A DNA stretch of 30,278 bases, taken from positions 1-30,278 of the forward strand of contig JAITDY010000007.1 of NCBI GenBank assembly GCA_031282325.1, in the 5' to 3' direction. Positions within the stretch are counted from its first letter, which is position 1, and each line of letters opens with the position of its first letter. The position numbers and the translations under genes were made by a program. Of this stretch, positions 8,040-16,525 are shown piece after piece. The notes below the pieces were generated by a model, which saw only the letters and a list, made by a program, of their open reading frames with translations, was not told the DNA's origin and searched no databases. Origin of the DNA: Lactobacillaceae bacterium (GTDB lineage: Bacteria > Bacillota > Bacilli > Lactobacillales > Lactobacillaceae).

Positions 8040-9012
8040 TAAGAAAAATAAAAAAAGAATCGTTGTTATCGGTGGTGGTTCTGGACTGCCAGTTATTTTA
8101 CGTCCCTTAAGAGATTTATATGTTGAGGTTACAGCTATTGTAACTGTAGCAGATAATGGTGGTTCGAGTGGTATTATTCGTGATTATATGAATATAATTC
8201 CCCCGGGAGACATTCGTAATGCATTGGCTGCTTTGTCTAGAATGGATGAAGATACCTTAAAAATTTTTCAACATCGTTTTGAATCTAGTGATGAGTTTTT
8301 TCAAAATCACGCTCTTGGTAATTTGATTATCGCAGCAATGAGTGAAGTCTTTAATGGCGACATCTATAAAGCTATAAAAAAACTTTCTGATTTTTTACTT
8401 GTTGATGGCCATGTTTTACCTGTTTCTGAATCTGCATTAACTCTGCATGCTAAGTTTAATGATGGATTAGAAATTTCTGGTGAACACGAAATTACAGCAT
8501 CACACAAAGTAATTGATCATATTTGGGTAACCAAAGAAGACGGAAGTGAGGCGATGGCTGCCGGAGAAGTTTTAAATGCTATCATGAGTGCTGATTTAAT
8601 TGTTTTCGGACCAGGTTCTCTATATACCTCAATTTTACCGAATTTAGTAATCCCAGGAGTTACTCAAGCGATTGAAAAAACAAAAGCAAAAACTGTGTAT
8701 ATTTCCAATATAATGACACAAAAAGGAGAAACTGACGACTTTTCCGATGCTGATCATATTACTGCAATTAATAAAAACGTTGGGACAAATATTGTTGATT
8801 ATGTGATTACTAATACTAAAGAAGTAAATGAAAAAAATGTTGATTTTATTAAAAACGATGAAATATCACATCAAGTATTTCCAAATTTAAATGCAGTTGC
8901 ACGAATGGGTATAAAACAAATTACCGGTGATTTCTTGTTAGAAGAAAATGGTGGAGCTTACCATGACGGAAAGAAAATTGCAAAAAAATTAATTGAAATT
9001 ATTGGACAATGA
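8032..9012 (+). CDS. yvcK: YvcK/GlmR, gluconeogenesis and cell-wall factor
   Basis: CofD-like family protein, called YvcK or GlmR. In Bacillus it binds UDP-GlcNAc, stimulates GlmS and is needed for envelope integrity on gluconeogenic carbon (established for the family). The 326-residue product has the N-terminal GGGSGLPVILRPL loop (about residues 14-26), the VADNGGSSG and PPGDIRNALAAL motifs, HALGNLIIAAM, and FGPGSLYTSILPNL. A GGAG Shine-Dalgarno inside the rapZ end drives its ATG. It overlaps rapZ by 8 bases and whiA by ATGA, so the three are translationally coupled. glmS, the likely target, is about 12 kb downstream. Confidence 0.94.
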   Translation: MVDKKNKKRIVVIGGGSGLPVILRPLRDLYVEVTAIVTVADNGGSSGIIRDYMNIIPPGDIRNALAALSRMDEDTLKIFQHRFESSDEFFQNHALGNLIIAAMSEVFNGDIYKAIKKLSDFLLVDGHVLPVSESALTLHAKFNDGLEISGEHEITASHKVIDHIWVTKEDGSEAMAAGEVLNAIMSADLIVFGPGSLYTSILPNLVIPGVTQAIEKTKAKTVYISNIMTQKGETDDFSDADHITAINKNVGTNIVDYVITNTKEVNEKNVDFIKNDEISHQVFPNLNAVARMGIKQITGDFLLEENGGAYHDGKKIAKKLIEIIGQ

Positions 9013-9929
9013 GTTTTTCTACTAAAGTAAAAAAAGAAATTTCTATTTCTCAAATCAGTAAAAATAACCAAGTTGTTTTAAGCGAATTATCTGCTATTTT
9101 ACGATTAAACGGAATTTACCATTTCGGCGGGAAAAAAAATACCTTAGAAATTCAAACAAGAAATCCAGCAAGTGCACAAAGAGTTTATAAATTAATTAAT
9201 CAATCATTTAATAATGCTGAACTTCAAACTAATATTGAAACTTTTGCAGGAAAAAAAACTCATCGATATGGCGTAGTTATTAGCAAGGGAAGCGATGAAT
9301 TACTAGATGTTTTAAATTTGGATCCATTTTCTAGCACTAAAATTATTCCATTAAAATTTTATGATACCGCTGAAAAGCAAATTGCCATATTAAAAGGGGC
9401 TTTTTTAGCTGGAGGTTCCATTAATGATCCTAAAACTAAAAATTATCATTTAGAAATTTTTTCTAATAATGACTATTTAATGCGTCAATTAGAACAAATT
9501 TTTCAAGATCGTTTTCCGTTTAAAACAATTAATAGGCGTGGGGGCTCAGTGATTTATCTGAAGAAAAATAGTTATATTTTAGATTTTTTAGAAGTAGTTG
9601 GGGCTTTTGATTCTAGAAAAGAATATGATAATAAAATTGTAGTTAATGAAATGAGAAATCAAGCTAATCGAGCAACAAATGCTGATTCAATTAATTTACA
9701 GCGTTCGCTAAATGCATCTAATGAACAAATTAAAATGATACAATTTATACAAAATAAAGTCGGATTAGATGTATTTGATGAAAAAATACGCCAAATAGCC
9801 GAATTAAGATTATTGCATCCGGAAGCAAGTTTAACTGAATTAGGAGAATTTTCAATTGAAAATATTTCGAAATCTGGGGTTCGTCATCGTATGAAAAAAA
9901 TTGAAGATCTATATAAACAACTCAATTGA
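9009..9929 (+). CDS. whiA: WhiA DNA-binding regulator
   Basis: WhiA joins a degenerate LAGLIDADG homing-endonuclease-like domain (N-terminal two thirds; AFLAGGSINDPKTKNYHLE near residues 130-150) to a C-terminal helix-turn-helix (RLLHPEASLTELGEF and SGVRHRMKKIEDL). In Firmicutes it affects division and chromosome segregation. Length, 306, is typical. The ATG overlaps the yvcK stop (ATGA). The TGA stop is embedded in the following terminator hairpin. In B. subtilis crh follows whiA and in many lactobacilli clpP does; here a beta-glucoside gene follows instead. Confidence 0.94.
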   Translation: MSFSTKVKKEISISQISKNNQVVLSELSAILRLNGIYHFGGKKNTLEIQTRNPASAQRVYKLINQSFNNAELQTNIETFAGKKTHRYGVVISKGSDELLDVLNLDPFSSTKIIPLKFYDTAEKQIAILKGAFLAGGSINDPKTKNYHLEIFSNNDYLMRQLEQIFQDRFPFKTINRRGGSVIYLKKNSYILDFLEVVGAFDSRKEYDNKIVVNEMRNQANRATNADSINLQRSLNASNEQIKMIQFIQNKVGLDVFDEKIRQIAELRLLHPEASLTELGEFSIENISKSGVRHRMKKIEDLYKQLN

Positions 9930-9937
9930 GTTGTTTT
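9916..9937 (+). terminator. Terminator overlapping the whiA stop codon
   Basis: AACAACTCAA (9916-9925) is an exact inverted copy of TTGAGTTGTT (9926-9935), followed by T residues. The whiA TGA (9927-9929) lies in the right arm, so the last codons of whiA form the left arm. Confidence 0.85.
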
Positions 9938-9967
9938 TTATTTAAAAAAGATTAATTTTTGTTAAAA

Positions 9968-9981
9968 TGAAAGCGGTTACA
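9968..9981 (+). promoter_or_regulatory. cre site (CcpA operator) upstream of the first GH1 gene
   Basis: TGAAAGCGGTTACA fits the cre consensus TGWAANCGNTNWCA. It overlaps the end of a TAAAAT -10 box (9963-9968) and lies 13 bases before the ATG, a position expected for glucose repression. Confidence 0.8.
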
Positions 9982-9994
9982 TTAGGAGGTTAAT

Positions 9995-11473
9995 ATGACT
10001 AATTCATATAAAATGAATGATAATTTTTTGTGGGGTGGAGCAATTGCTGCCCACCAAGCAGAAGGAGCTTGGGATAAAGATGGAAAAGGAGTTTCGATTG
10101 CTGATGTACTTACAGCCGGAGCCCACCAGAAGCCAAGAGAAATAACAGATGGGGTAATTGAAGGTTTGAATTATCCTAATCATCATGGAATTTATTTTTA
10201 TGATACTTATAAAGAAGATTTAGCCTTAATGAAGGAAATGGGTTTTAATTCTTTTAGAACCTCAATTGCTTGGACAAGAATTTTTCCAAATGGTGATGAA
10301 ACAGTTCCAAACGAAGCAGGACTTAAATTTTATGATGATCTTTTTGATGAAATGATAAAAAACGGTATCGAACCAGTTGTTACATTGCATCATTTTGAAA
10401 TGCCGTACCATCTAGTAAGTGAATATGGCGGATGGACCAATAGAAAATTAATTGATTTTTTTGAGCATTACGTTCGTGTTGTGTTTGAGAGATATAAAGA
10501 CAAAGTAAAATACTGGATTACTTTTAATGAAATTTCTAATCAGGCTAATCAAGCGGAACCATCATGGGTATCTGATTTTTTGATTTGGACTAATTCTGGA
10601 TTAAAATTCAGCAAGGACGCTACGGTTGAACAGCGAATGGAAGCAATGTTCCAAGCTGGGCATAATGAATTGGTTGCTTCTGCACGCGCAGTAATAATTG
10701 CTAAAGAAATTAATCCTGAAATGAAGGTTGGAGCAATGCTGAATGTTGCGCCAATGTATCCAGCAACACCATCACCTGCTGATATGCTCGCTTTGCAAAA
10801 AGCAAAACAGCTTCGCGATTGGTTTTCTGACGTGCATGTTCGTGGATTTTATCCAAATGAATTAGAAAAGTTATTTCAGCGAACTGGATGGCACTCTGAT
10901 ACAACTGAACAAGATTTTATTGATTTAAAAAATGGAACAGTGGATTATTTGTCGATTTCTTATTATGCATCATCTACGATAAAAGCAACTGAAGGCAAAA
11001 AACCATCTTTAGATGATCCCACTTCAATTTCAACTGCTGAAAATAAATTTATCAAAACAAGTGATTGGGGATGGAGTATCGATCCAGATGGACTACGCTA
11101 TACTTTAAACGAATTAAATGATGCTTATCCTAATTTACCAATTATGATTGTTGAAAACGGTTTAGGCGCCAATGACGAATTAATTGAAGAAAATGGTGAA
11201 ATAACTATTCATGATGACTATCGAATTGATTACTTGCGTTCGCATATTAAAGCAGTAGAACAAGCAGTTGCAATAGATGGGATTCCAGTAATTGGGTATT
11301 TATCTTGGGGCCCGATCGATATTGTTTCTGCCGGTACTGGTGAAATGAAAAAACGCTACGGTTATATATATGTTGATTTAGATGATTTGGGACAAGGATC
11401 TAATAAGCGCTACAAGAAAGATTCATTTGATTGGTATAAAAAAGTAATCGCAAGCAATGGAGAACAATTGTAA
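9995..11473 (+). CDS. 6-phospho-beta-glucosidase, GH1
   Basis: Retaining glycoside hydrolase family 1 enzyme, expected to cleave cytosolic 6-phospho-beta-glucosides such as cellobiose-6-phosphate after PTS uptake. The 492-residue product has the N-terminal FLWGGAIAAHQAEGAW, the acid/base Glu179 in TFNEIS, and the nucleophile Glu387 in IVENGLGA. The region SWGPIDIVSAGTGEMKKRYG and the C-terminal RYKKDSFDWYKKVI are the pattern of phospho-glucosidases, where Ser/Lys/Tyr near the end hold the 6-phosphate. TTAGGAGG precedes the ATG. PTS IIC and IIB genes follow after a 120-base gap with another cre. A second paralogous gene starts at 29872. Confidence 0.93.
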   Translation: MTNSYKMNDNFLWGGAIAAHQAEGAWDKDGKGVSIADVLTAGAHQKPREITDGVIEGLNYPNHHGIYFYDTYKEDLALMKEMGFNSFRTSIAWTRIFPNGDETVPNEAGLKFYDDLFDEMIKNGIEPVVTLHHFEMPYHLVSEYGGWTNRKLIDFFEHYVRVVFERYKDKVKYWITFNEISNQANQAEPSWVSDFLIWTNSGLKFSKDATVEQRMEAMFQAGHNELVASARAVIIAKEINPEMKVGAMLNVAPMYPATPSPADMLALQKAKQLRDWFSDVHVRGFYPNELEKLFQRTGWHSDTTEQDFIDLKNGTVDYLSISYYASSTIKATEGKKPSLDDPTSISTAENKFIKTSDWGWSIDPDGLRYTLNELNDAYPNLPIMIVENGLGANDELIEENGEITIHDDYRIDYLRSHIKAVEQAVAIDGIPVIGYLSWGPIDIVSAGTGEMKKRYGYIYVDLDDLGQGSNKRYKKDSFDWYKKVIASNGEQL

Positions 11474-11502
11474 TTGAATTAAAACATGGTTAACATATCT
11501 AT

Positions 11503-11531
11503 TTCTACATTTTTAATAGTTATGTTATACT
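11503..11531 (+). promoter_or_regulatory. Promoter of the PTS IIC-IIB genes
   Basis: TATACT (11526-11531) is a good -10; the -35 at 17-base spacing (TTCTAC, 11503-11508) is weak. A perfect cre begins 5 bases downstream, across the expected start of transcription. Confidence 0.5.
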
Positions 11532-11535
11532 ATTA

Positions 11536-11549
11536 TGTAAGCGCTTACA
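11536..11549 (+). promoter_or_regulatory. Perfect palindromic cre site before PTS IIC
   Basis: TGTAAGCGCTTACA is a perfect palindrome and full match to the CcpA cre consensus. Its position immediately after the -10 box predicts repression by CcpA with HPr-Ser-P. Confidence 0.92.
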
Positions 11550-11593
11550 AAAAATAATAAATAGCGCTGCTTAATTATTTTAGGAGATAATTT

Positions 11594-12940
11594 ATGAATA
11601 AATGGATTAATGAAAAAGTCCTTCCTAACGTTCTAAAATTCGTTAACACACGACCAATGAACGCTTTAAAAAATGGTATGTTGTTTTCACTTCCATTTTT
11701 AATGGTTGGATCAATTTTCTTGATTTTAACTAATTTCCCATGGGATCCAATTAAGGATTTCTTTGTGAATGTGCAATTGGCACCAATTTTTAATAAGGTC
11801 TACAATGCAACCATGAACTTATCAGCAATGTTTGCCGTTGTTGGAATTGCATATGCATGGGCTGAGGATGCTGGATTCCCGGGACTTCCATCAGGATTAT
11901 TGGGGTTAGCTTCAATGCTTGTAGTTAATCCTGATACAATTTCTAATTTTACTAATGCTTCTGGAAAAGCAGTTAAGGGAGTAAGTTCTGTTACTGCAAT
12001 TCTGCCTGATTGGCTTGGTGGCAAGGGAATGATTACTGCAATCATCATTGGAATGCTTGTAGGTGGTATTTATTCTTGGTTTGTTAGAAAAGGGATTACG
12101 ATTAAACTACCTGAATCGGTCCCAACAAATGTTGCTGCATCATTTACTGCGTTGATTCCAGCAGCTGTTATTTTAACTTTAATGGGTGCTATCTATGGAA
12201 TCTTTGATTTAGGTTGGCACACAACGATGGTTGAATCTATTTATAAATTGATTCAAACACCACTGCAACATGCTTCAGATGGACCATTAGGTGTCTTTAT
12301 TGTTGCTGTATTACCAGTTCTATTCTGGATGTTTGGTATTCATGGAACAGTTATTATTGGTGGTATTATGGGTGGCTTGCTACAAGCCAACGGACTTGAT
12401 AACGCAGCTATGCTAAAGGCTGGTGATTTGTCTGTTAAAAGCGGAGCTCATATAGTTACTGGAGCTTTCATGGATCAATTAATAACTTTCTCTGGGACTG
12501 GAATTACTCTTGGATTAACTATTTATTTGTTATTCTGGGCAAAATCAAAACAATTAAAAACAATCGGAAAATTAGAAATAGCACCAGCTTTATTTAATAT
12601 TAATGAACCTCTTCTATTTGGAACACCAATTGTTTTAAACCCACTATTCTTCATTCCATTTTTGGGTGTACCGTTAATTTCAGGAATTCTATCATATATT
12701 TTGATTGCAACTGGAATTCTACCCCCATTTAATGGAGCTTCAATTCCTTGGACAACGCCACCGATTATTTCTGGTTTACTAGTTAGTGGATGGAAAATGG
12801 CAATATGGCAGGCAATTGTTCTTGTAATGTCAGTAGTTGTTTATTTCCCATTTGCTCATAAATATGATCAAATTTTGCTAGCTAGAGAAAATGGCGAAAC
12901 AACTGAAGAAATTGAAAAAGATTTAGCCGAAGATAAATAA
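11594..12940 (+). CDS. celB: PTS IIC, lactose/cellobiose family permease
   Basis: Membrane permease of a lactose/cellobiose-type phosphotransferase system, here most likely for beta-glucosides given the flanking GH1 gene. The 448-residue product has about ten membrane segments. In the Bacillus cereus ChbC structure a His and a Glu coordinate the sugar; equivalents appear to be His250 (WMFGIHGTVI) and Glu338 (ALFNINEPLLFGTPIVLNP region). It has no fused IIA or IIB domain. TTTAGGAG precedes the ATG. IIB follows 25 bases later, while the matching IIA is 16.6 kb away next to ptsH. The sugar specificity cannot be settled from sequence alone. Confidence 0.93.
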   Translation: MNKWINEKVLPNVLKFVNTRPMNALKNGMLFSLPFLMVGSIFLILTNFPWDPIKDFFVNVQLAPIFNKVYNATMNLSAMFAVVGIAYAWAEDAGFPGLPSGLLGLASMLVVNPDTISNFTNASGKAVKGVSSVTAILPDWLGGKGMITAIIIGMLVGGIYSWFVRKGITIKLPESVPTNVAASFTALIPAAVILTLMGAIYGIFDLGWHTTMVESIYKLIQTPLQHASDGPLGVFIVAVLPVLFWMFGIHGTVIIGGIMGGLLQANGLDNAAMLKAGDLSVKSGAHIVTGAFMDQLITFSGTGITLGLTIYLLFWAKSKQLKTIGKLEIAPALFNINEPLLFGTPIVLNPLFFIPFLGVPLISGILSYILIATGILPPFNGASIPWTTPPIISGLLVSGWKMAIWQAIVLVMSVVVYFPFAHKYDQILLARENGETTEEIEKDLAEDK

Positions 12941-12965
12941 GTTGTAAAATACTTTAGGAGGAAAA

Positions 12966-13289
12966 ATGGCAGATAAAAATATTTTATTAATTGATGCAGC
13001 AGGAATGTCAATCTCCCTACTTGCAAAAAAAATGGATGATTATTCTAAAACAAATAATTTAGGGTATTCAGTTGAAGGTGTTGCTGATTCTGCAGGTCCT
13101 GAAAAAATTGAATCCAATAAACCAATTGCAATTATGATTGCTCCACAGGTTAGTTACCTATTTGATAAATATGAAAAAGAGTATGGTAAGGATATTCCTG
13201 TAGGAAAAATCGAAATGGTTTCTTATGGAATGATGGATGCTCCAAAAGTAATAAAAGCAACTGAAGATGTAATTTCTTCTAAAAAATAA
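12966..13289 (+). CDS. PTS IIB-like protein, lactose/cellobiose type, catalytic Cys replaced by Asp
   Basis: The 107-residue product has the size and fold signals of IIB proteins of the cellobiose/chitobiose type: an N-terminal strand and loop, IAIMIAPQVSYLFDK in the middle, and VSYGMMDAPKVIKA near the end. In this family the loop reads C-x-A-G-M-S-T-S and Cys10 takes phosphate from IIA. Here residues 10-17 read DAAGMSIS, so the phosphorylated Cys is Asp (codon GAT at 12993-12995) and Thr16 is Ile. The reading frame is intact, with a strong AGGAGG start, so this is not a decayed gene. Either Asp10 accepts the phosphate, or the protein is regulatory, or another IIB serves the IIC. No Cys is found anywhere in the protein. 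Confidence 0.88.
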   Translation: MADKNILLIDAAGMSISLLAKKMDDYSKTNNLGYSVEGVADSAGPEKIESNKPIAIMIAPQVSYLFDKYEKEYGKDIPVGKIEMVSYGMMDAPKVIKATEDVISSKK

Positions 13290-13299
13290 TTTAATAATT

Positions 13300-13327
13300 A
13301 AAAACGTTTTTAATAAACGTTTTTTTA
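13300..13327 (+). terminator. Terminator between IIB and ptsI
   Basis: AAAAACG (13300-13306) pairs with CGTTTTT (13318-13324) around an 11-base loop and is followed by more T. It separates the IIC-IIB transcript from ptsI. The stem is short and AT-rich, so termination may be partial. Confidence 0.65.
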
Positions 13328-13374
13328 TTGTTAAAATTACAATTTTTAAAATAATAAAAGTTGTATTTATTTTG

Positions 13375-13388
13375 TGAAAACGCTTTCA
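13375..13388 (+). promoter_or_regulatory. cre site upstream of ptsI
   Basis: TGAAAACGCTTTCA is a full match to the cre consensus and nearly palindromic. It lies 30 bases before the ptsI ATG, over or just before the expected -35 region. Confidence 0.88.
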
Positions 13389-13406
13389 AAAATATAAGAA
13401 AATGAG

Positions 13407-13412
13407 TAAAAT
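13407..13412 (+). promoter_or_regulatory. Possible -10 box of ptsI
   Basis: TAAAAT ends 6 bases before the ATG at 13419, and no Shine-Dalgarno is present, so a leaderless mRNA is possible. An alternative -10, TATAAG at 13393-13398, would give a leader of about 14 bases, still without a ribosome site. Confidence 0.4.
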
Positions 13413-13418
13413 ATAATT

Positions 13419-15140
13419 ATGAGTGAAAAATTTACAGGAATTGCCGCCTCAAATGGTATTGGAATTGCAAAGGCATATCTATTAGTTGAGCCAGATCTTT
13501 CGATTTCATATAATAAAAAAATAAGTAACGTTAATGAAGAAGTACAGCGTGTAAACGACGCTTTAGATGCATCTAAAAGCGATCTAGAAAAAATAAAAGA
13601 AAAAGCAATCGAAAATTTAGGAGCAGAAGACGCTGCAGTATTTGATGCACACATTGAAATTCTTTCTGATCCTGAACTAATCGCAGGGATTCAAAAAGAA
13701 ATCAATACAAAGCACATTAATGCTGAATCAGCTGTAAAAGACGTAACCGATATGTATATCGCGACATTTGAAGCAATGACTGATAATGCATACATGCAAG
13801 AACGAGCCGCCGATATTAGAGATATTACTAAACGCATTAATGCTCATTTATTAGGAATTGAATTACCATCGCCAGCTTTAATCGATGAAGAAGTTGTTGT
13901 CGTAGCGCATGATTTAACTCCCTCAGATACTGCTCAGTTAGATCCTAAATTTGTTAAAGGCATAGTTACTGATTTGGGTGGGAGAACTGCCCATGCCGCA
14001 ATTTTAGCTCGTTCATTAGAAATTCCTGCAATTGTTGGGAGCAAAATTGCAACAAGCAAGATAAAACAAGATCAACTAGTTGTAATCGATGGTACGAATG
14101 GTAATGTTATCGTTACTCCTACTAAAGAAGAGGTAGATGATTATACAACGCAATTAAAGAAATATGCTGATCAAAAAATCGAACAGGCTAAGTTAAAAAA
14201 TGCCGACTCTATTTCTAAAGACGGTGTTAAATTTGTGGTTGGTGCTAATATTGGATCACCAAAAGATATGGAAGCTGTATTAAATAATGGAGCCGAAGGT
14301 ATTGGTTTGTATCGAACAGAATTTCTTTTTTTGGATTCAGATCATCTCCCAACTGAAGAGGAACAATTTCAAGCATATAAAACTGTTTTAGAGAAAATGG
14401 GTAATAAAGTTACAACTGTTCGTACAATGGACATTGGTGGAGATAAACAATTATCTTATTGGAAGCTTCCACAAGAAGAAAATCCATTTTTAGGTTATCG
14501 TGCTATTCGAATTAGTTTAAAACAAACTGATATTTTTAAAACCCAGCTACGTGCCCTGCTTCGTGCTTCAATTTATGGAAATTTGTGGATTATGTTCCCA
14601 ATGATTGCTACATTACCTGAATTTAGAGCTGCTAAAAAAATCTACGATGAAGTATATCAGGAATTACAAAATGAAAATATTCATGTTTCTAGTCAAATCA
14701 AAGTTGGAATAATGATCGAGGTTCCCGCAGCAGCTGTATTAGCAGATCAATTTGCTAAGGAAGTAGATTTTTTCTCAATTGGTACAAACGATTTAATCCA
14801 ATATACAATGGCTGCTGACAGAGGAAACGATTCTGTTTCTTATTTATACCAGCCTTATAATCCATCCATTTTACGCCTAATAAAGAATGTAATCGATTCT
14901 GCACATAAAGAAGGAAAATTTGCCGCAATGTGTGGAGAAATGGCTGGTGATCCTATTGCAGTTCCAATCCTTATGGGCATGGGATTAGATGAGTTCTCAA
15001 TGAGCGCTTCTTCAATTTTACCAACACGTTCCATGATGGCTCATTTAAGTGTCAATGATATGAAAAAGTTAGCTGAAGATGCTTTAAATTCTGAAACTAA
15101 TGAAGAAGTAATTAAAATAGTTGAATCTAAAATTAATTAA
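13419..15140 (+). CDS. ptsI: PTS enzyme I (phosphoenolpyruvate-protein phosphotransferase)
   Basis: General PTS enzyme that takes phosphate from PEP and passes it to HPr. The 573-residue length is standard. The N-terminal HPr-binding region is followed by the phospho-histidine His192 in GGRTAHAAILA; most Firmicutes read GGRTSHSAIM there, so both Ser residues beside the His are Ala. The PEP-binding barrel has GLYRTEFLF, the metal and PEP-binding segment VPAAAVLADQ, FFSIGTNDLIQYTMAADRGN, and the catalytic Cys in AAMCGEMAGD. It is unusually not downstream of ptsH: ptsH is about 14 kb away, and ptsI instead follows the beta-glucoside IIC-IIB genes with its own cre. Confidence 0.96.
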   Translation: MSEKFTGIAASNGIGIAKAYLLVEPDLSISYNKKISNVNEEVQRVNDALDASKSDLEKIKEKAIENLGAEDAAVFDAHIEILSDPELIAGIQKEINTKHINAESAVKDVTDMYIATFEAMTDNAYMQERAADIRDITKRINAHLLGIELPSPALIDEEVVVVAHDLTPSDTAQLDPKFVKGIVTDLGGRTAHAAILARSLEIPAIVGSKIATSKIKQDQLVVIDGTNGNVIVTPTKEEVDDYTTQLKKYADQKIEQAKLKNADSISKDGVKFVVGANIGSPKDMEAVLNNGAEGIGLYRTEFLFLDSDHLPTEEEQFQAYKTVLEKMGNKVTTVRTMDIGGDKQLSYWKLPQEENPFLGYRAIRISLKQTDIFKTQLRALLRASIYGNLWIMFPMIATLPEFRAAKKIYDEVYQELQNENIHVSSQIKVGIMIEVPAAAVLADQFAKEVDFFSIGTNDLIQYTMAADRGNDSVSYLYQPYNPSILRLIKNVIDSAHKEGKFAAMCGEMAGDPIAVPILMGMGLDEFSMSASSILPTRSMMAHLSVNDMKKLAEDALNSETNEEVIKIVESKIN

Positions 15141-15237
15141 TAATTAAAAAGCCACTTTTATAATGAATTGTTTTTAAAGTCAATTTGCTCGTGGATGCTT
15201 GTTGAACATTTCATTAGATGAGTATGCTTTTTTATTT

Positions 15238-15243
15238 TATAAT
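15238..15243 (+). promoter_or_regulatory. -10 box of the glycosyltransferase-ltaS operon
   Basis: A perfect TATAAT ends 7 bases before the ATG at 15251. No Shine-Dalgarno precedes that ATG, so the mRNA may be leaderless. No good -35 is seen. Confidence 0.5.
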
Positions 15244-15250
15244 TAAAATA

Positions 15251-16525
15251 ATGAATATTGGCTTTTTTACTGACACATATTTTCCGCAAGTTTCCGGAGT
15301 TTCAACTTCAATTAAAACACTTGCTGAACAATTGAGAAAACAAGGACATAGTGTTTATATTTTCACAACTACTGATCCAAAGATTAAAAAAACTGAATAT
15401 GGAATTGGAGACGAAAAGTTTATCTATCGCTTTTCTAGTATTCCATTTAGCGGCTTTAAGGATCGTAGAATCGTTTTCCGCGGTTTTTTTGATGCGATTG
15501 AAATTGCTAAAATTTTACGTTTAGATATCGTGCATACGCATACTGAATTTTCTTTAGGAATAATGGGAAAAATTATTTCACGACAAATGAAAATCCCACA
15601 TGTTCATACTTATCATACGATGTATTCTGAATATACGCACTATTTATTAAATGGACATTTAATAAAACCAAAAAATGTTAGTCAGCTAATTCACACCTAT
15701 TTAAAAAATACAAGTGCCGTAATTGCTCCAAGTGAAAAAACCAAAAAGGTATTATTAAGTTATAAAATTAAGTCACCAATTAAAATCATTCCATCTGGAG
15801 TCAGTTTTTCTAAAGATGTAAAAGATTTTTCAATGCAAATCAGAAAAAAATATGGAATTAAAAATAGTACTAAAATTATTCTTTCTTTGGGAAGAATTGC
15901 ACCAGAAAAAAGTTTGCCAGAATTATTAGATGCTTTTAAAATTGTTTTGAAAAAAAATAATAATGTAATTTTATTAGTTGCCGGAGATGGACCGTCAGCA
16001 AATGAGTTAAAAGATTATGCAATTAAATTAGGAATTAAACATAATATTATTTTTACTGGAATGATAAATTATGATGATGTATATTCATATTATAAAGTGG
16101 CTGATATTTTTGTAAGTGCTTCAACTACGGAAACCCAAGGAATTACTTTTATCGAGGCTACCAATGCAGGGACTCCTTTCATTTCAAAACCAAACACTTT
16201 TTTAAAGCCATTAGTTGTCGATAAAAGTGTTGGAGTTTTTGTAAATAATACTAATGAAATCGCTGAAGCCATTCAAGATTATTTATTACATCCAGAATAT
16301 AAAGAAAATAATTCTATTCGTGTTAAACAAATTAAAAAAATCTCTGCATCAGCCTTTGGCAAAAACATTGAATCTTTTTATCAAGAAGTAATTAGTAACT
16401 ATAAGCCAAAGAAATCTGTTTTAAAAGCCTTAACCAGTGATGAACAACTTTTAGTTGGTACCATAATGAATAAAATTCCTAATATTGTTAATGTTAGATT
16501 CTTGAAAAGAAAGGGACCAAAATAA
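15251..16525 (+). CDS. GT4 glycosyltransferase, probable diacylglycerol glucosyltransferase
   Basis: GT-B fold retaining glycosyltransferase. The start at 15251 gives MNIGFFTDTYFPQVSGVSTS, the typical N terminus of diglyceride glucosyltransferases; the ATG at 15218 would only add a non-conserved leader. The 424-residue product has HTHTEFSLGIMG and HTYHTMYSEYTHYL in the acceptor half, SLGRIAPEKSLPELLDAF in the donor half and the E-x7-E motif in TETQGITFIEA. This set resembles Acholeplasma and streptococcal monoglucosyl-diacylglycerol synthases (LafA/CpoA type; family knowledge). With a flippase-like gene and ltaS downstream in one operon, synthesis of the glycolipid anchor of lipoteichoic acid is the likely role; exact sugar and acceptor are inference. 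Confidence 0.85.
   Translation: MNIGFFTDTYFPQVSGVSTSIKTLAEQLRKQGHSVYIFTTTDPKIKKTEYGIGDEKFIYRFSSIPFSGFKDRRIVFRGFFDAIEIAKILRLDIVHTHTEFSLGIMGKIISRQMKIPHVHTYHTMYSEYTHYLLNGHLIKPKNVSQLIHTYLKNTSAVIAPSEKTKKVLLSYKIKSPIKIIPSGVSFSKDVKDFSMQIRKKYGIKNSTKIILSLGRIAPEKSLPELLDAFKIVLKKNNNVILLVAGDGPSANELKDYAIKLGIKHNIIFTGMINYDDVYSYYKVADIFVSASTTETQGITFIEATNAGTPFISKPNTFLKPLVVDKSVGVFVNNTNEIAEAIQDYLLHPEYKENNSIRVKQIKKISASAFGKNIESFYQEVISNYKPKKSVLKALTSDEQLLVGTIMNKIPNIVNVRFLKRKGPK

Noticed and set aside
12966..13289. Treating the IIB-like gene as a pseudogene because Cys is missing
   Set aside because: The frame is intact, the domain is otherwise conserved, and the ribosome site is strong; decay would not be expected to spare these.
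15141..15237. Possible structured RNA or terminator after ptsI (AAGCCAC and GTGG-ATG-CTT segments)
   Set aside because: Pairing is short, interrupted by a bulge, and has a loop of about 40 bases; not convincing as terminator or ncRNA.
15218..15250. Upstream ATG for the glycosyltransferase
   Set aside because: It lies before the -10 box TATAAT at 15238 and adds residues not seen at the N terminus of this family.
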